Below the pieces are notes generated by a model. The model did not search any database, had not been told where the DNA came from, and saw only the letters and a program-made list of their open reading frames with translations. The position numbers were made by a program, and so were the translations under genes. Positions 1 to 6,880 of a DNA stretch of 7,887 bases are shown here, piece by piece. Each line of letters begins with the position of its first letter. The first letter of the stretch is position 1. The DNA comes from an uncultured bacterium (GTDB taxonomy: Bacteria > Bacteroidota > Bacteroidia > Bacteroidales > Rikenellaceae): positions 1-7,887 of the forward strand of contig CAJMNH010000028.1 in the NCBI GenBank assembly GCA_905214725.1, read 5' to 3'.

Positions 1-335
1 TACTCGATCTCCTTGGTAATGGCGTCGAACTCGCGGTTGTTGCGCACGTTGTTCTGCTGCTCCTTGTAGTTCGTGATGAGTATCTTGGCCTGATCCACCT
101 CACGCTTACGCTGCTTGGTCAGCGCGTTCAACTCCTCGATCTCGCCGTTAATATGCTCGATGCGGGTATTCAAACCGGCCAACTCATCTTCCAGATCCTG
201 CACCTCCAACGGAAGCTCGCCTTTGATTTTGTTGATTTCGTCGATCTGCGAATCGATTTTCTGCAACTCATAGAGAGCCAGAATTTTCTCCTGCATGGAG
301 TAATCGACCTCGGCTGTTTTCTTCTGTGCTGCCAT
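1..335 (-). CDS. Coiled-coil / C4 zinc-ribbon domain protein, N-terminal part (cut by window edge)
   Basis: The visible 111 residues start at an ATG (335-333) and run off the left edge without a stop. After a short lysine-bearing head, residues 13-111 are almost entirely heptad-like and charged, as in a long coiled coil. The segment ending NNREFDAITKEIE (about 99-111) is what I recognise from the family with an N-terminal helical hairpin and a C-terminal four-cysteine zinc ribbon (DUF164 / zf-RING_7). The zinc ribbon itself would lie outside the window, so it cannot be confirmed here. The family is thought to bind nucleic acid or act as a ribosome- or transcription-associated factor, but its role is not settled. 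It lies 88 nt downstream of the Nif3 gene on the same strand, a pairing I recall as common in Bacteroidota. No clear Shine-Dalgarno site precedes it; its leader is A-rich. Confidence 0.85.
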   Translation of the reverse strand, partial: MAAQKKTAEVDYSMQEKILALYELQKIDSQIDEINKIKGELPLEVQDLEDELAGLNTRIEHINGEIEELNALTKQRKREVDQAKILITNYKEQQNNVRNNREFDAITKEIE

Positions 336-423
336 ATGTCGTGTTTAATTATTGAACGTCTTTCTTCGTTTTCTGCGTTCGGCATCGTCTGCAAGCAGTC
401 TCTGTCCTCGCTTATCGAAAACG

Positions 424-1215
424 CTATAAACAAAGGTAATTCACCGGATTGCAGGAGCACTCACTCTTGCGAACGGCAAAGGTACGTAAATTTTTTGAAA
501 AAATCTCAAATAAAATTTCAATTGCGCAATATTCGCTTTCGAAATGGCCGATATCCGCCACCGTGAGGCGCCCCGAAGGGGTCATGAAATCGTTATATTT
601 CAGATCGGCCGTCAGATAGAGTTCCGCGCCCGCCCGCTGCGCCTCGCCGATGAGCGACCCGCCGGCCCCCGTACAAACCGCCACACAACGGACTCGTTCC
701 TGTACGATCGCACTGTGGCGCAAGGCTCCGATACGAAGCCGCCGGCCCGCTTCCCGCAGAAATTCAAGCGTCGGCACAGCCTCGGGCAACTCGCCCGTCA
801 CACCGAATCCCACCCCTTCGCCCTTGTCGGGCGACGGTTCCAGCACTTCGAGTCCGCCGATTCCCAGATCGGCCGCCAGCCGCCAGCTCATACCGCCCGG
901 GACACTGTCCAGATTGGTATGGCAGGCATACAACGCAATGCCGCTGCGGATCGCCCGCACCACGCACCGTTGCACGTAATCGGCGTCGTTGAGCCGTTTG
1001 AGCGGATGGAAAATAATCGGGTGATGCGTCACGACCAGATCGCACCCCTCCCGCTCGGCCTCAGCCAGCACCTCTTCGGTAACATCCACTGCCAGCAACG
1101 CACGGTGCACTTCCCGTTCGGGATCGCCCACCACCAAGCCGGCATTGTCGTAACTCTCCTGTAAAGCGAGCGGAGCAAAGCGCTCGATTGCGTCGGTTAT
1201 CTCCTTGATCTTCAT
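424..1215 (-). CDS. Nif3-like dinuclear metal centre protein (GTP cyclohydrolase 1 type 2 homologue)
   Basis: A 263-residue protein of the Nif3/YbgI family, which forms a toroidal hexamer with two metal ions per subunit. Its physiological reaction is unsettled, although some members hydrolyse GTP or phosphoesters. Family marks are YDNAGLVVGD at about 22-31, the metal-binding HH pair at 64-65 (VTHHPIIFH), NLDSVPGG at 101-108 with Asp103, and GHFESE at 223-228 supplying His224 and Glu228. These match the five ligands known from the E. coli YbgI structure, so the site looks intact. The length matches the short form (about 250 residues) and lacks the roughly 100-residue PII/CutA-like insert that many Gram-positive and some Bacteroidota members carry between the halves. 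The ATG lies 3 nt after the MerR stop, so the two are almost certainly co-transcribed. The tail NPVNYLCL carries two residues after the usual NPxNYL end. Confidence 0.93.
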   Translation of the reverse strand: MKIKEITDAIERFAPLALQESYDNAGLVVGDPEREVHRALLAVDVTEEVLAEAEREGCDLVVTHHPIIFHPLKRLNDADYVQRCVVRAIRSGIALYACHTNLDSVPGGMSWRLAADLGIGGLEVLEPSPDKGEGVGFGVTGELPEAVPTLEFLREAGRRLRIGALRHSAIVQERVRCVAVCTGAGGSLIGEAQRAGAELYLTADLKYNDFMTPSGRLTVADIGHFESEYCAIEILFEIFSKNLRTFAVRKSECSCNPVNYLCL

Positions 1216-1218
1216 AGG

Positions 1219-1719
1219 TCAGAACAGCGATTGTTCGTAAAATGCGAATAGCTCCTTGTGCTCGGCCTCTTCTTTTTTCTTGCGCCCGCGCCGCACCTTC
1301 GTCTGCACGGCAGGAGCATCTGCGGTCGCCGGCACAACCGGCGTCCGCGGCGTTTCAGGCGTATCGGAATCGATCAAGATCGCTTTTTCGGCGCTATCTT
1401 TCAACTCATTGCGAACCTCGACCAGCTGCGCCCGAATCGATTGCAGCCGTTCCAGCAGCTCCATGTCGCGCGCCACGCCCGGCGTACCGCCGCCCTTCAA
1501 CGCCCGACGAGCGCCGTCGAGCGTCATCCCGCGTTCCTTGACCAAATGGTAGATCAACTTGAGGTTTTCCACGTCCTCGGGCGTGAACATCCGGTTGCCC
1601 TTTTTGTTTTTCTGCGGTTTCAACACCTCGAATTTCGACTCCCAATGCCGAATCAACGAGGGATTGACGTCGAACATCTCCGACACCTCGCCCATCGAAT
1701 AAAACAGTTTCTTTGCCAT
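1219..1719 (-). CDS. MerR-family transcriptional regulator without a classical effector domain
   Basis: A 166-residue protein. The N-terminal MerR-type winged helix-turn-helix spans about 6-76: YSMGEVSEMFDVNPSLIRHW is the HTH, followed by the wing (KGNRMFTPEDV) and helix LKLIYHLVKERGMTLDGARRAL. Residues 86-110 look like a short dimerisation coiled coil. About 117-141 is a Pro/Thr/Ala-rich linker, then a basic patch RRGRKKK (143-149) and an acidic/aromatic tail. There is no cysteine anywhere, which argues against metal or redox sensing of the MerR/SoxR kind, and no room for a ligand-binding domain. It resembles a conserved single-copy Bacteroidota MerR protein of unknown target. It sits between the RsmF-like gene (39 nt upstream) and Nif3 (3 nt downstream). 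Its targets cannot be read from this window. Confidence 0.9.
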   Translation of the reverse strand: MAKKLFYSMGEVSEMFDVNPSLIRHWESKFEVLKPQKNKKGNRMFTPEDVENLKLIYHLVKERGMTLDGARRALKGGGTPGVARDMELLERLQSIRAQLVEVRNELKDSAEKAILIDSDTPETPRTPVVPATADAPAVQTKVRRGRKKKEEAEHKELFAFYEQSLF

Positions 1720-1758
1720 ATCCCGTAAATTTTTTAATGCGAGCTCCGTGAATTCAAA

Positions 1759-3132
1759 TCACCCCTTGAGTATCCGCAGCGAATTGGGATAGAGGTTATT
1801 GCACCGGCGCCCGATCCGTTTGGCAAAACCCAGCGCAACATCGCCCGCCGTAACCAAATTCATCCCCTCCGTAAAACGTTCCGCCGCTACGTCGCTGCGA
1901 CGCAAGTAAGCCAGCGCCTCCTCCGGCGACAATTCGCACACAGCCGTCGCCGCACGGTTCAGGCCCGTAAAGAGCGCCAGCGCATGCGCCGGTTTCAGTA
2001 CGCCTTTGAAGAGTTGGCCCATCTCCGCACCGGACGCGATAACGTTCAGCACGCCCGAAAGCATCTGCACGGCTTCCGCCTGCGACCGCCAATAACCGTA
2101 GAACGTATCGCCCACCGCAGCAAAACGCATCGCTTCGGATTCCGTCACCCACCGATTCAACTCCTGTACGGCACGGCGGTCGGCCCATGCCACCGGATTG
2201 CGCTGTGCTTTCGGCATTCGCGGACGTTCGCCCGCACCGGCCCGTTTGCGTACCGCCGCAGCGAAAAATCCCTCTCCCTCAATCCGGTGGGGATAGAAGC
2301 GGAACGTCTGGAAATCCCCTTCCGTCCCGCATGCGATCCCCCATGCCGTATCCGCCGGCACCCGTTCGGCCGGCTCGGTCTGTCCGTCAGCCCACGCCGA
2401 AAACTCCCGCAGCACCCCTTCATTCTCCGTAACGTTGAAGGTGCAGGTGCTGTACAACAGCAACCCGCCGGGACGCAGCGCCCGCCACGCTTCGCGCAGA
2501 ATCCCGCGCTGTCGTTCGGCGCACATCGCCACATTGGCCTCGCTCCACTCCGCACGCGCCTCCTCCGACTTACGAAACATCCCCTCTCCCGAACAGGGGG
2601 CATCGACCGCCACGATGTCGAACCACCCTTCCAGACGGGCGATCTGCGACGGGTCGTTGACCGTCACAGCAACGTTTCCCAGTCCCCACTTGCGGACGTT
2701 GTCTGCCAGAACGGCTGCACGGCTGCGGTTGATCTCATTCGCGACGACCAGTCCGCCGCGTCCCGCAAGCGTCGAATAGAGGGTCGTCTTACCGCCCGGA
2801 GCCGCACAAAGGTCGAGTACGCGCGCTCCTTCGGCCCCGCCGCATGCAGCGACGATATGCCCCACGAACTGCGACGACGCCTCCTGCACATAGTAACGCC
2901 CCGCATGAAAATCGGGATCGAGCGTAAAGGAGGGCCGAACGTCGAGCCAGTATCCTCCCGCGCTCCATCCGATCGGACGGCGGGACGGCGCAGCCAACCC
3001 TTTGGCCGCATTGAGCCTCACCGAAACAGGCGATTCGCCCTCCAAGGCTTGACACAGTGCGCCACCCTCGTCGGAACCCAATTCGCGCAGTACGCGCTCG
3101 ACAAACTTTTCGGGAAGCATCGTCTGCGTCAC
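1759..3132 (-). CDS. RsmF-like 16S rRNA (cytosine-C5) methyltransferase
   Basis: A 457-residue NOL1/NOP2/Sun (RsmB/RsmF) class enzyme that transfers a methyl group from S-adenosylmethionine to C5 of an rRNA cytosine. Motif I DLCAAPGGKTT at 107-117 binds SAM. Motif IV DAPCSGEGMFRK at 177-188 contains Cys180, the residue used for product release. Motif VI STCTFN has Cys230 as the expected nucleophile, so both catalytic cysteines are present. The C-terminal part (about 330-457), with ALALFTGLNRA and a closing NNLYPNSLRILKG, fits the RsmF-type C-terminal RNA-binding region with a PUA-like end. The start is ambiguous. A GTG at 3132 shares one base with the kinase stop codon (TAGTG), while an in-frame ATG at 3120 gives MLPEKF, which matches the usual LPxxF opening of the family. 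I favour the ATG on family grounds but report the longer form. The exact target cytosine cannot be told from sequence. Confidence 0.93.
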   Translation of the reverse strand: MTQTMLPEKFVERVLRELGSDEGGALCQALEGESPVSVRLNAAKGLAAPSRRPIGWSAGGYWLDVRPSFTLDPDFHAGRYYVQEASSQFVGHIVAACGGAEGARVLDLCAAPGGKTTLYSTLAGRGGLVVANEINRSRAAVLADNVRKWGLGNVAVTVNDPSQIARLEGWFDIVAVDAPCSGEGMFRKSEEARAEWSEANVAMCAERQRGILREAWRALRPGGLLLYSTCTFNVTENEGVLREFSAWADGQTEPAERVPADTAWGIACGTEGDFQTFRFYPHRIEGEGFFAAAVRKRAGAGERPRMPKAQRNPVAWADRRAVQELNRWVTESEAMRFAAVGDTFYGYWRSQAEAVQMLSGVLNVIASGAEMGQLFKGVLKPAHALALFTGLNRAATAVCELSPEEALAYLRRSDVAAERFTEGMNLVTAGDVALGFAKRIGRRCNNLYPNSLRILKG

Positions 3133-3740
3133 TATTCGTTACGCAAGCCGTCGATTCGCCGGCAAATCTTCTCCAGCACAGCGGAATTCTCCACGAAATC
3201 CTCCGTATCCTTATCGATCACAAGCACCTCTCCGTCGTAAATATCGTTGACCCAATGCTCGTACTTGGCATTCAGGCGGCAAAGATACTCCTCGTCGATA
3301 TTCATCTCGTAGTCGCGTCCGCGCTTGCGGATCTGGGCAATCAGCGTCGGCACGCTCGCCTTGAGATAGATCAAGAGGTCGGGCCGCGGAATGAATCCCG
3401 AACCGAGACGGAAAATCCCCATGTAGGTCTCCAGATCACGCGTCGACATCAGCCCCATCTGGTGAAGGTTGTCGGCGAAAATATGGGCGTCCTCATAGAT
3501 CGTGCGATCCTGAAAGACATTTTTATCTCCCGAAGAGAGCATATTGAGCGTCTGCTGGATGCGGCTGCCCAGAAAATAGATCTGCAGGTGGAACGCCCAG
3601 CGCTGCATATCGTTGTAGAAATCGCCGATATAAGGATTGTTGCTCTCCTCATAATAGGCCTTCGCGTTGTAACGCCGGGTCAGAATCTCGGTCAGGGTCG
3701 TTTTTCCGCTACCGATATTTCCTGCAATTGCAATGTACAT
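3132..3740 (-). CDS. Deoxynucleoside kinase (dNK/dGK/dAK family)
   Basis: A 202-residue salvage kinase that phosphorylates deoxynucleosides to 5'-monophosphates in the cytosol. The P-loop GNIGSGKTT is at 7-15. Glu31/Glu32 (YYEESNNPY) fits the catalytic-base region and Gln53 (LQIYFL) is the expected base-contacting residue. DRTIYED at 78-84 is the family's D/E-R-S motif with Thr in place of the common Ser; Asp84 aligns with human dCK Asp133. The arginine-rich lid is RKRGRDYE at 138-145. Length fits bacterial dAK/dGK enzymes (about 200-220). Which deoxynucleoside is preferred cannot be decided here; a purine deoxynucleoside is likely from the Asp84 position. The stop overlaps a GTG start candidate of the methyltransferase gene by one base, suggesting coupled translation. 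Its leader consists wholly of the repeat element described separately: the repeat ends on the first two bases of the start codon. Confidence 0.93.
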   Translation of the reverse strand: MYIAIAGNIGSGKTTLTEILTRRYNAKAYYEESNNPYIGDFYNDMQRWAFHLQIYFLGSRIQQTLNMLSSGDKNVFQDRTIYEDAHIFADNLHQMGLMSTRDLETYMGIFRLGSGFIPRPDLLIYLKASVPTLIAQIRKRGRDYEMNIDEEYLCRLNAKYEHWVNDIYDGEVLVIDKDTEDFVENSAVLEKICRRIDGLRNE

Positions 3741-3817
3741 GGTCGTATGGTTCTTCGTCTTATGGTTTTGTTATCCTGCTCCTCGGCTCCCCGCCGCTCG
3801 CTGCCGCTGCGCGGATT
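3739..3817. repeat. 79-bp direct repeat, copy 1
   Basis: This copy matches 3878-3956 at an offset of 139 bases, with 3 differences in 79 (mismatches at 3743, 3795 and 3801). The core 3744-3817 has only 2 differences in 74. On the minus strand it directly precedes the kinase start codon, with its end overlapping the first two bases of that ATG. The offset is not a multiple of three, so the peptide likeness between copies in + strand frames reflects DNA duplication, not a protein repeat. Confidence 0.95.
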
Positions 3818-3825
3818 GTCATATT

Positions 3826-3845
3826 CCCTCCCCTTCGCCCCTCCC
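3826..3845 (-). other. Putative G-quadruplex motif in the kinase leader
   Basis: The minus strand reads GGGAGGGGCGAAGGGGAGGG, four runs of at least three G with loops of 1, 4 and 1 bases, which meets the usual G3+N1-7 pattern. Because the kinase is transcribed from this strand the motif would be in the mRNA. Its first two G-runs are also one arm of the adjacent palindrome, so hairpin and quadruplex could not form together. Actual folding is not shown by the sequence alone. Confidence 0.5.
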
Positions 3846-3862
3846 TTTGACAAAGGGAGGGG
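3838..3862. repeat. Perfect palindrome with 12-bp arms between the two direct repeats
   Basis: The arms CCCCTCCCTTTG (3838-3849) and CAAAGGGAGGGG (3851-3862) are exact reverse complements around a single A at 3850. In RNA it would fold as a hairpin with a few of the central bases open as loop. No T-run follows on either strand (only TTT on the +), so it does not look like a standard intrinsic terminator. It lies close to the middle of the interval between the two direct repeats. Palindromes of this sort are common in dispersed intergenic repeat elements; membership of such a family is inferred. Confidence 0.9.
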
Positions 3863-3877
3863 TTTCAGTTGCAACGA

Positions 3878-3956
3878 ATGGACGTATGGTTCTTCGTCTT
3901 ATGGTTTTGTTATCCTGCTCCTCGGCTCCCCGCTGCTCGTTGCCGCTGCGCGGATT
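3878..3956. repeat. 79-bp direct repeat, copy 2
   Basis: This is the partner of the copy at 3739-3817. On the minus strand it begins 10 bases after the GH3-like stop codon. Together the two copies and the palindrome fill nearly the whole 226-nt gap between the GH3-like gene and the kinase. At the place where copy 1 meets the kinase ATG, this copy reads ATT, so it does not create a start codon. Confidence 0.95.
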
Positions 3957-3966
3957 CCGGTTCTCT

Positions 3967-5460
3967 TTACCCCTGCGCGCCGGCCGCTGCGCCTTGCTCC
4001 GTCAAAGTCGCCAGCACGTCTTCCAAGATCCGGCGATCGTTCGCCAGACGCGGCACCTTGTTCTTTCTGCGGCGCAGCATCCATCGCGCGAAAGTTCCGG
4101 CAGGCACGACGTGCATCTCAGGCGGCGCCATCGTGCTGCGGCGTTTGGCTTCGTAATCGGAGTTGAGCCGCATCAGTTCATGGTCGAGCGTCTCCGCAAA
4201 GGTTTCGAAATTCTGCGGCGCACGGTCGAACTCAACGATCCACTCATGGGCTCCCCGACCCTGCAACGTCATGTAACGGGGCGCAGCCGTATACTCCCCC
4301 ACAACGGCCCCCGTGACGGCGGCGGCGGCGGCCATTGCACGCTCGGCATTTTCCATCACCAGCTCCTCGCCGAAAGCGTTGATGAACTGGCGGGTACGTC
4401 CCGCAACCCGAATCCGGTAGGGATCGACCGAGGTGAACTCCACCACATCGCCCAATTCATATCGCCACAGACCGTTGCTCGACGAGATCAGCATCGCATA
4501 ACGCCGTCCCGCCTGCACGCCTTCGAGCGGCACGATCTCTTCACCGTCGCGAAACTCGTAATAAGTGCCGTAGTCGAGCATCAGCAGCATGTCGTCGCGC
4601 GAAATGTCGTCGGCAATGGCAAAAAATCCCTCCGAGGCGTTGTAGGTCTCCATATAGTGCATCTCCTCCGAAGGGATCAGCTCGCGGAACGCCGCCCGAT
4701 AGGGTTCGAATCCCACGCCGCCGTGCACGAACAACTCCAACCGAGGCCAGACTTCGCACAGGTTGCGGCTACCCGTAAACTCCACCATCCGGCGCAGGAG
4801 CGCCAGATTCCATGAAGGAACGCCGGCGAACGCCGTTACCCGTTCTCCCGAACACTCGCGGCAGATGCGCTCGACCTTCTGCTCGAAATCCTGCAACAAC
4901 GCCGTTTCACGGCGCGGCGTACGGAACCAGCCGCTCCAAAAGGGCGTTCGTTCGACGAGCAGCGCCGACAAATCGCCCGTGACGATTCCATGCTGTTTCG
5001 AACAACTTCCCCCGAGCGTCAGGGTTTTCCCCTCGAAAACGCGGGTCGCGGGGTATTGCCCGACATAAAAGGTCGCCACATCGCGCAATCCCCGCGTATG
5101 GCAGCGCCACAGCGAGACATCGGTGACCGGCAGGAATTTGCTCCGCTCGGAGGTCGTTCCCGACGAACGGGCGAACCATCGTACCCGACCGGGCGCCGCC
5201 ACATCGGCGCGTCCCGACATCATGCGGTCGATGTAGTATTTGAAAGAACCGTAATCGAACCGATCCACCCGACGAGCGAACTCCTCGGGCGTACGGATGG
5301 TCGCAAAATCATACCGGCGGCCGAACTCGGTCTGCGCATTTTCGCGCAGCAACCGTTCGAGTTGTTTGCGCTGCGTCTGGGCGGGGTGACGCCGGAACCG
5401 TTCGACGGAACGACTGCGCAGCGAGAAAAAGGTTCGTAAAATCGTACTTTTGAATGACAC
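3967..5460 (-). CDS. GH3-family acyl-adenylating enzyme (bacterial GH3 homologue)
   Basis: A 497-residue member of the GH3 branch of the ANL (firefly-luciferase-like) superfamily. In plants these enzymes adenylate a carboxylic acid such as auxin or jasmonate and conjugate it to an amino acid. Bacterial substrates are mostly unknown. The ATP-binding motif 1 SSGTTSERSK is at 99-108, motif 2 ETYNASEGFF at 271-280, and motif 3 GRTRQFINAFGEEL at 354-367. A conserved C-terminal NKVPRLANDR at about 467-476 would carry the domain-alternation lysine (Lys468). All key motifs are intact and the length is normal for Bacteroidota members (about 500). The start is a GTG (5460-5458) preceded on the minus strand by an A-rich stretch; no suitable ATG lies near. 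There is no signal peptide, so it is probably cytosolic. It follows trkA by 79 nt with no obvious terminator or promoter in between. Substrate and pathway cannot be deduced. Confidence 0.92.
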   Translation of the reverse strand: MSFKSTILRTFFSLRSRSVERFRRHPAQTQRKQLERLLRENAQTEFGRRYDFATIRTPEEFARRVDRFDYGSFKYYIDRMMSGRADVAAPGRVRWFARSSGTTSERSKFLPVTDVSLWRCHTRGLRDVATFYVGQYPATRVFEGKTLTLGGSCSKQHGIVTGDLSALLVERTPFWSGWFRTPRRETALLQDFEQKVERICRECSGERVTAFAGVPSWNLALLRRMVEFTGSRNLCEVWPRLELFVHGGVGFEPYRAAFRELIPSEEMHYMETYNASEGFFAIADDISRDDMLLMLDYGTYYEFRDGEEIVPLEGVQAGRRYAMLISSSNGLWRYELGDVVEFTSVDPYRIRVAGRTRQFINAFGEELVMENAERAMAAAAAVTGAVVGEYTAAPRYMTLQGRGAHEWIVEFDRAPQNFETFAETLDHELMRLNSDYEAKRRSTMAPPEMHVVPAGTFARWMLRRRKNKVPRLANDRRILEDVLATLTEQGAAAGAQG

Positions 5461-5539
5461 CGGAAAGTTTTTTGCAACTGCGCTACTCCGATTCCTCCAT
5501 CTGTTCGGATGCTATCGGAAGTGGGCAAGCCTTTGTTAA

Positions 5540-6880
5540 TCAATTAAAAAAATCGCATACCGGCGTTACCGCATCCGGCAGCGCAAAGACCACCACGCGG
5601 TCGAAAGCCTTGATCTCGGTGCTGCCTACGGCAATCTCCACCTTATCACCGCGCACGATGCCGCCGATAATGACGTTCGCCGGCAGCCCCATATCCTTGA
5701 CACGGCTGCGCGTAGCGGGCGAATTGGGTTTGGCGATGAACTCCATCACCTCGGCTTCGCTGCCCGTAAGGTATTTGATCGCCTGCACATCGGTGGACAT
5801 CGTGAAGCGGAAAATATTCGACGCCGTGATCAATTTCTTGTTGACGATCGTATCGATCCCCATGCTCTCGGCCAGATTGATGTAATTGAGGTTCTCGACC
5901 TCGGCGATCACTTTCTTTACCCCCATGCGTCGGGCCAGCAGCGCCGCGAGAATATTGGTTTCGCTGCGCCCCGTGACGGCCAGAAAGGCGTCCATATTGG
6001 GCAGTCCCTCTTCGAGCATCGCCTCGGTATTGCGGCCGTCGACATTGATGATAAGCGTTTTATCCAATAACTCCGCCAAACGGTAGGCTTTTTCTGCATT
6101 GTAGTCGATCAACTTGATGTTGACCTCTTCCTGCAACTCCATGGCCACCCGCATGCCGATACGCGACCCGCCCAGAATCATCAGGTTCTTCACCACGATG
6201 TGCGACTGCCCCGAAAGGTCGTTCACCTCGCGCACCGCATCCTGACGGGCGATAACATAGATCGTATCGCCCTCCTGAAAACGCTCCTCGGCGTGCGGGA
6301 TGATCGTCTGCCCGTCGCGCGTGATGGCCACCGTGCGGTAGCTCAGTTCCGCATCGTCGTCCGAAAACCCCGCCAACGCCTTGCCGATCAGCGGCGACGT
6401 CGGCTCCAGCTTGAAGACCGACAGCGAAAGCCGCCCGCCCGAAAAGTCCACGTATTCGGTCGTCGAGGTATGTCCCAGCAAATTGACAACCTCCGCCGCC
6501 GCGACTTTTTCGGGATAGAAGAGGTAATCGATTCCCATTTCGATGAAAATCTCCTTGTTGTTGGGTTCGAGGTATTCGTTGTTATCGATGCGGGCGATGG
6601 TCTTGCGGGCGCCGAGCTGCTTGGCGATTACCGCCGCGACGATGTTGTCGTTTTCGGTATGGTTCACCGCGATAAAGAGATCGCACTTGCGCGTCGAGGC
6701 CTTGCGCAACGCCTCGAAGGTGGTCGAATCGCCCTCGACAGTAATGATGTCGGCCAGCGTCCCCACCTCTTCGAGCGCCTTGGCGTCGTGGTCGATGACC
6801 GTAATGTCGTGGCCGTTGCCGCTCAGCATCGTTGCCAAGTGGCTGCCCATCTCGCCGGCTCCTGCTATGACGATTTTCAT
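5540..6880 (-). CDS. trkA: Trk-type potassium uptake regulatory subunit TrkA
   Basis: A 446-residue peripheral membrane-associated, NAD(H)-binding subunit that gates a TrkH/KtrB-type K+ channel. It has the classic duplicated RCK layout. RCK_N 1 opens at residue 1 with GAGEMG at 7-12 and Asp30 at the end of beta 2. RCK_C 1 is at about 140-222. RCK_N 2 starts near 231 with GGSRIG at 237-242 and Asp259, and RCK_C 2 covers about 365-440. Both nucleotide sites look retained. E. coli TrkA is 458 residues, so this is full length. The frame stays open upstream to 7111, but the start at 6880 is chosen because it has the one strong Shine-Dalgarno site in the window, begins exactly at the Rossmann strand, and lies downstream of a good promoter. 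No trkH partner is next to it here; the downstream neighbour is the GH3-like gene. Confidence 0.95.
   Translation of the reverse strand: MKIVIAGAGEMGSHLATMLSGNGHDITVIDHDAKALEEVGTLADIITVEGDSTTFEALRKASTRKCDLFIAVNHTENDNIVAAVIAKQLGARKTIARIDNNEYLEPNNKEIFIEMGIDYLFYPEKVAAAEVVNLLGHTSTTEYVDFSGGRLSLSVFKLEPTSPLIGKALAGFSDDDAELSYRTVAITRDGQTIIPHAEERFQEGDTIYVIARQDAVREVNDLSGQSHIVVKNLMILGGSRIGMRVAMELQEEVNIKLIDYNAEKAYRLAELLDKTLIINVDGRNTEAMLEEGLPNMDAFLAVTGRSETNILAALLARRMGVKKVIAEVENLNYINLAESMGIDTIVNKKLITASNIFRFTMSTDVQAIKYLTGSEAEVMEFIAKPNSPATRSRVKDMGLPANVIIGGIVRGDKVEIAVGSTEIKAFDRVVVFALPDAVTPVCDFFN

Noticed and set aside
1984..3240. Long + strand open frame of 418 codons opposite the RsmF-like gene
   Set aside because: It is antisense to a gene with complete catalytic motifs; the translation is Arg/Pro/His-rich with no domain, as expected for the opposite strand of a high-GC gene.
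3838..3862. Palindrome as an intrinsic terminator of the GH3-like gene
   Set aside because: No U-tract follows it on the minus strand (the next bases are CGAAGGGG), so it lacks the second half of a standard terminator.
3057..4815. Two + strand open frames crossing the direct repeats, both containing the peptide WFFVLWFCYPAPRL
   Set aside because: The peptide repeat comes from the duplicated DNA read in two different frames (offset 139, not a multiple of three), and both frames run antisense into the kinase and GH3-like genes.
5461..5539. Possible terminator or promoter between trkA and the GH3-like gene
   Set aside because: Only a weak 5-bp pairing (CCGAT/ATCGG) without a T-run, and no TAnnTTTG box on the minus strand, so readthrough seems more likely.
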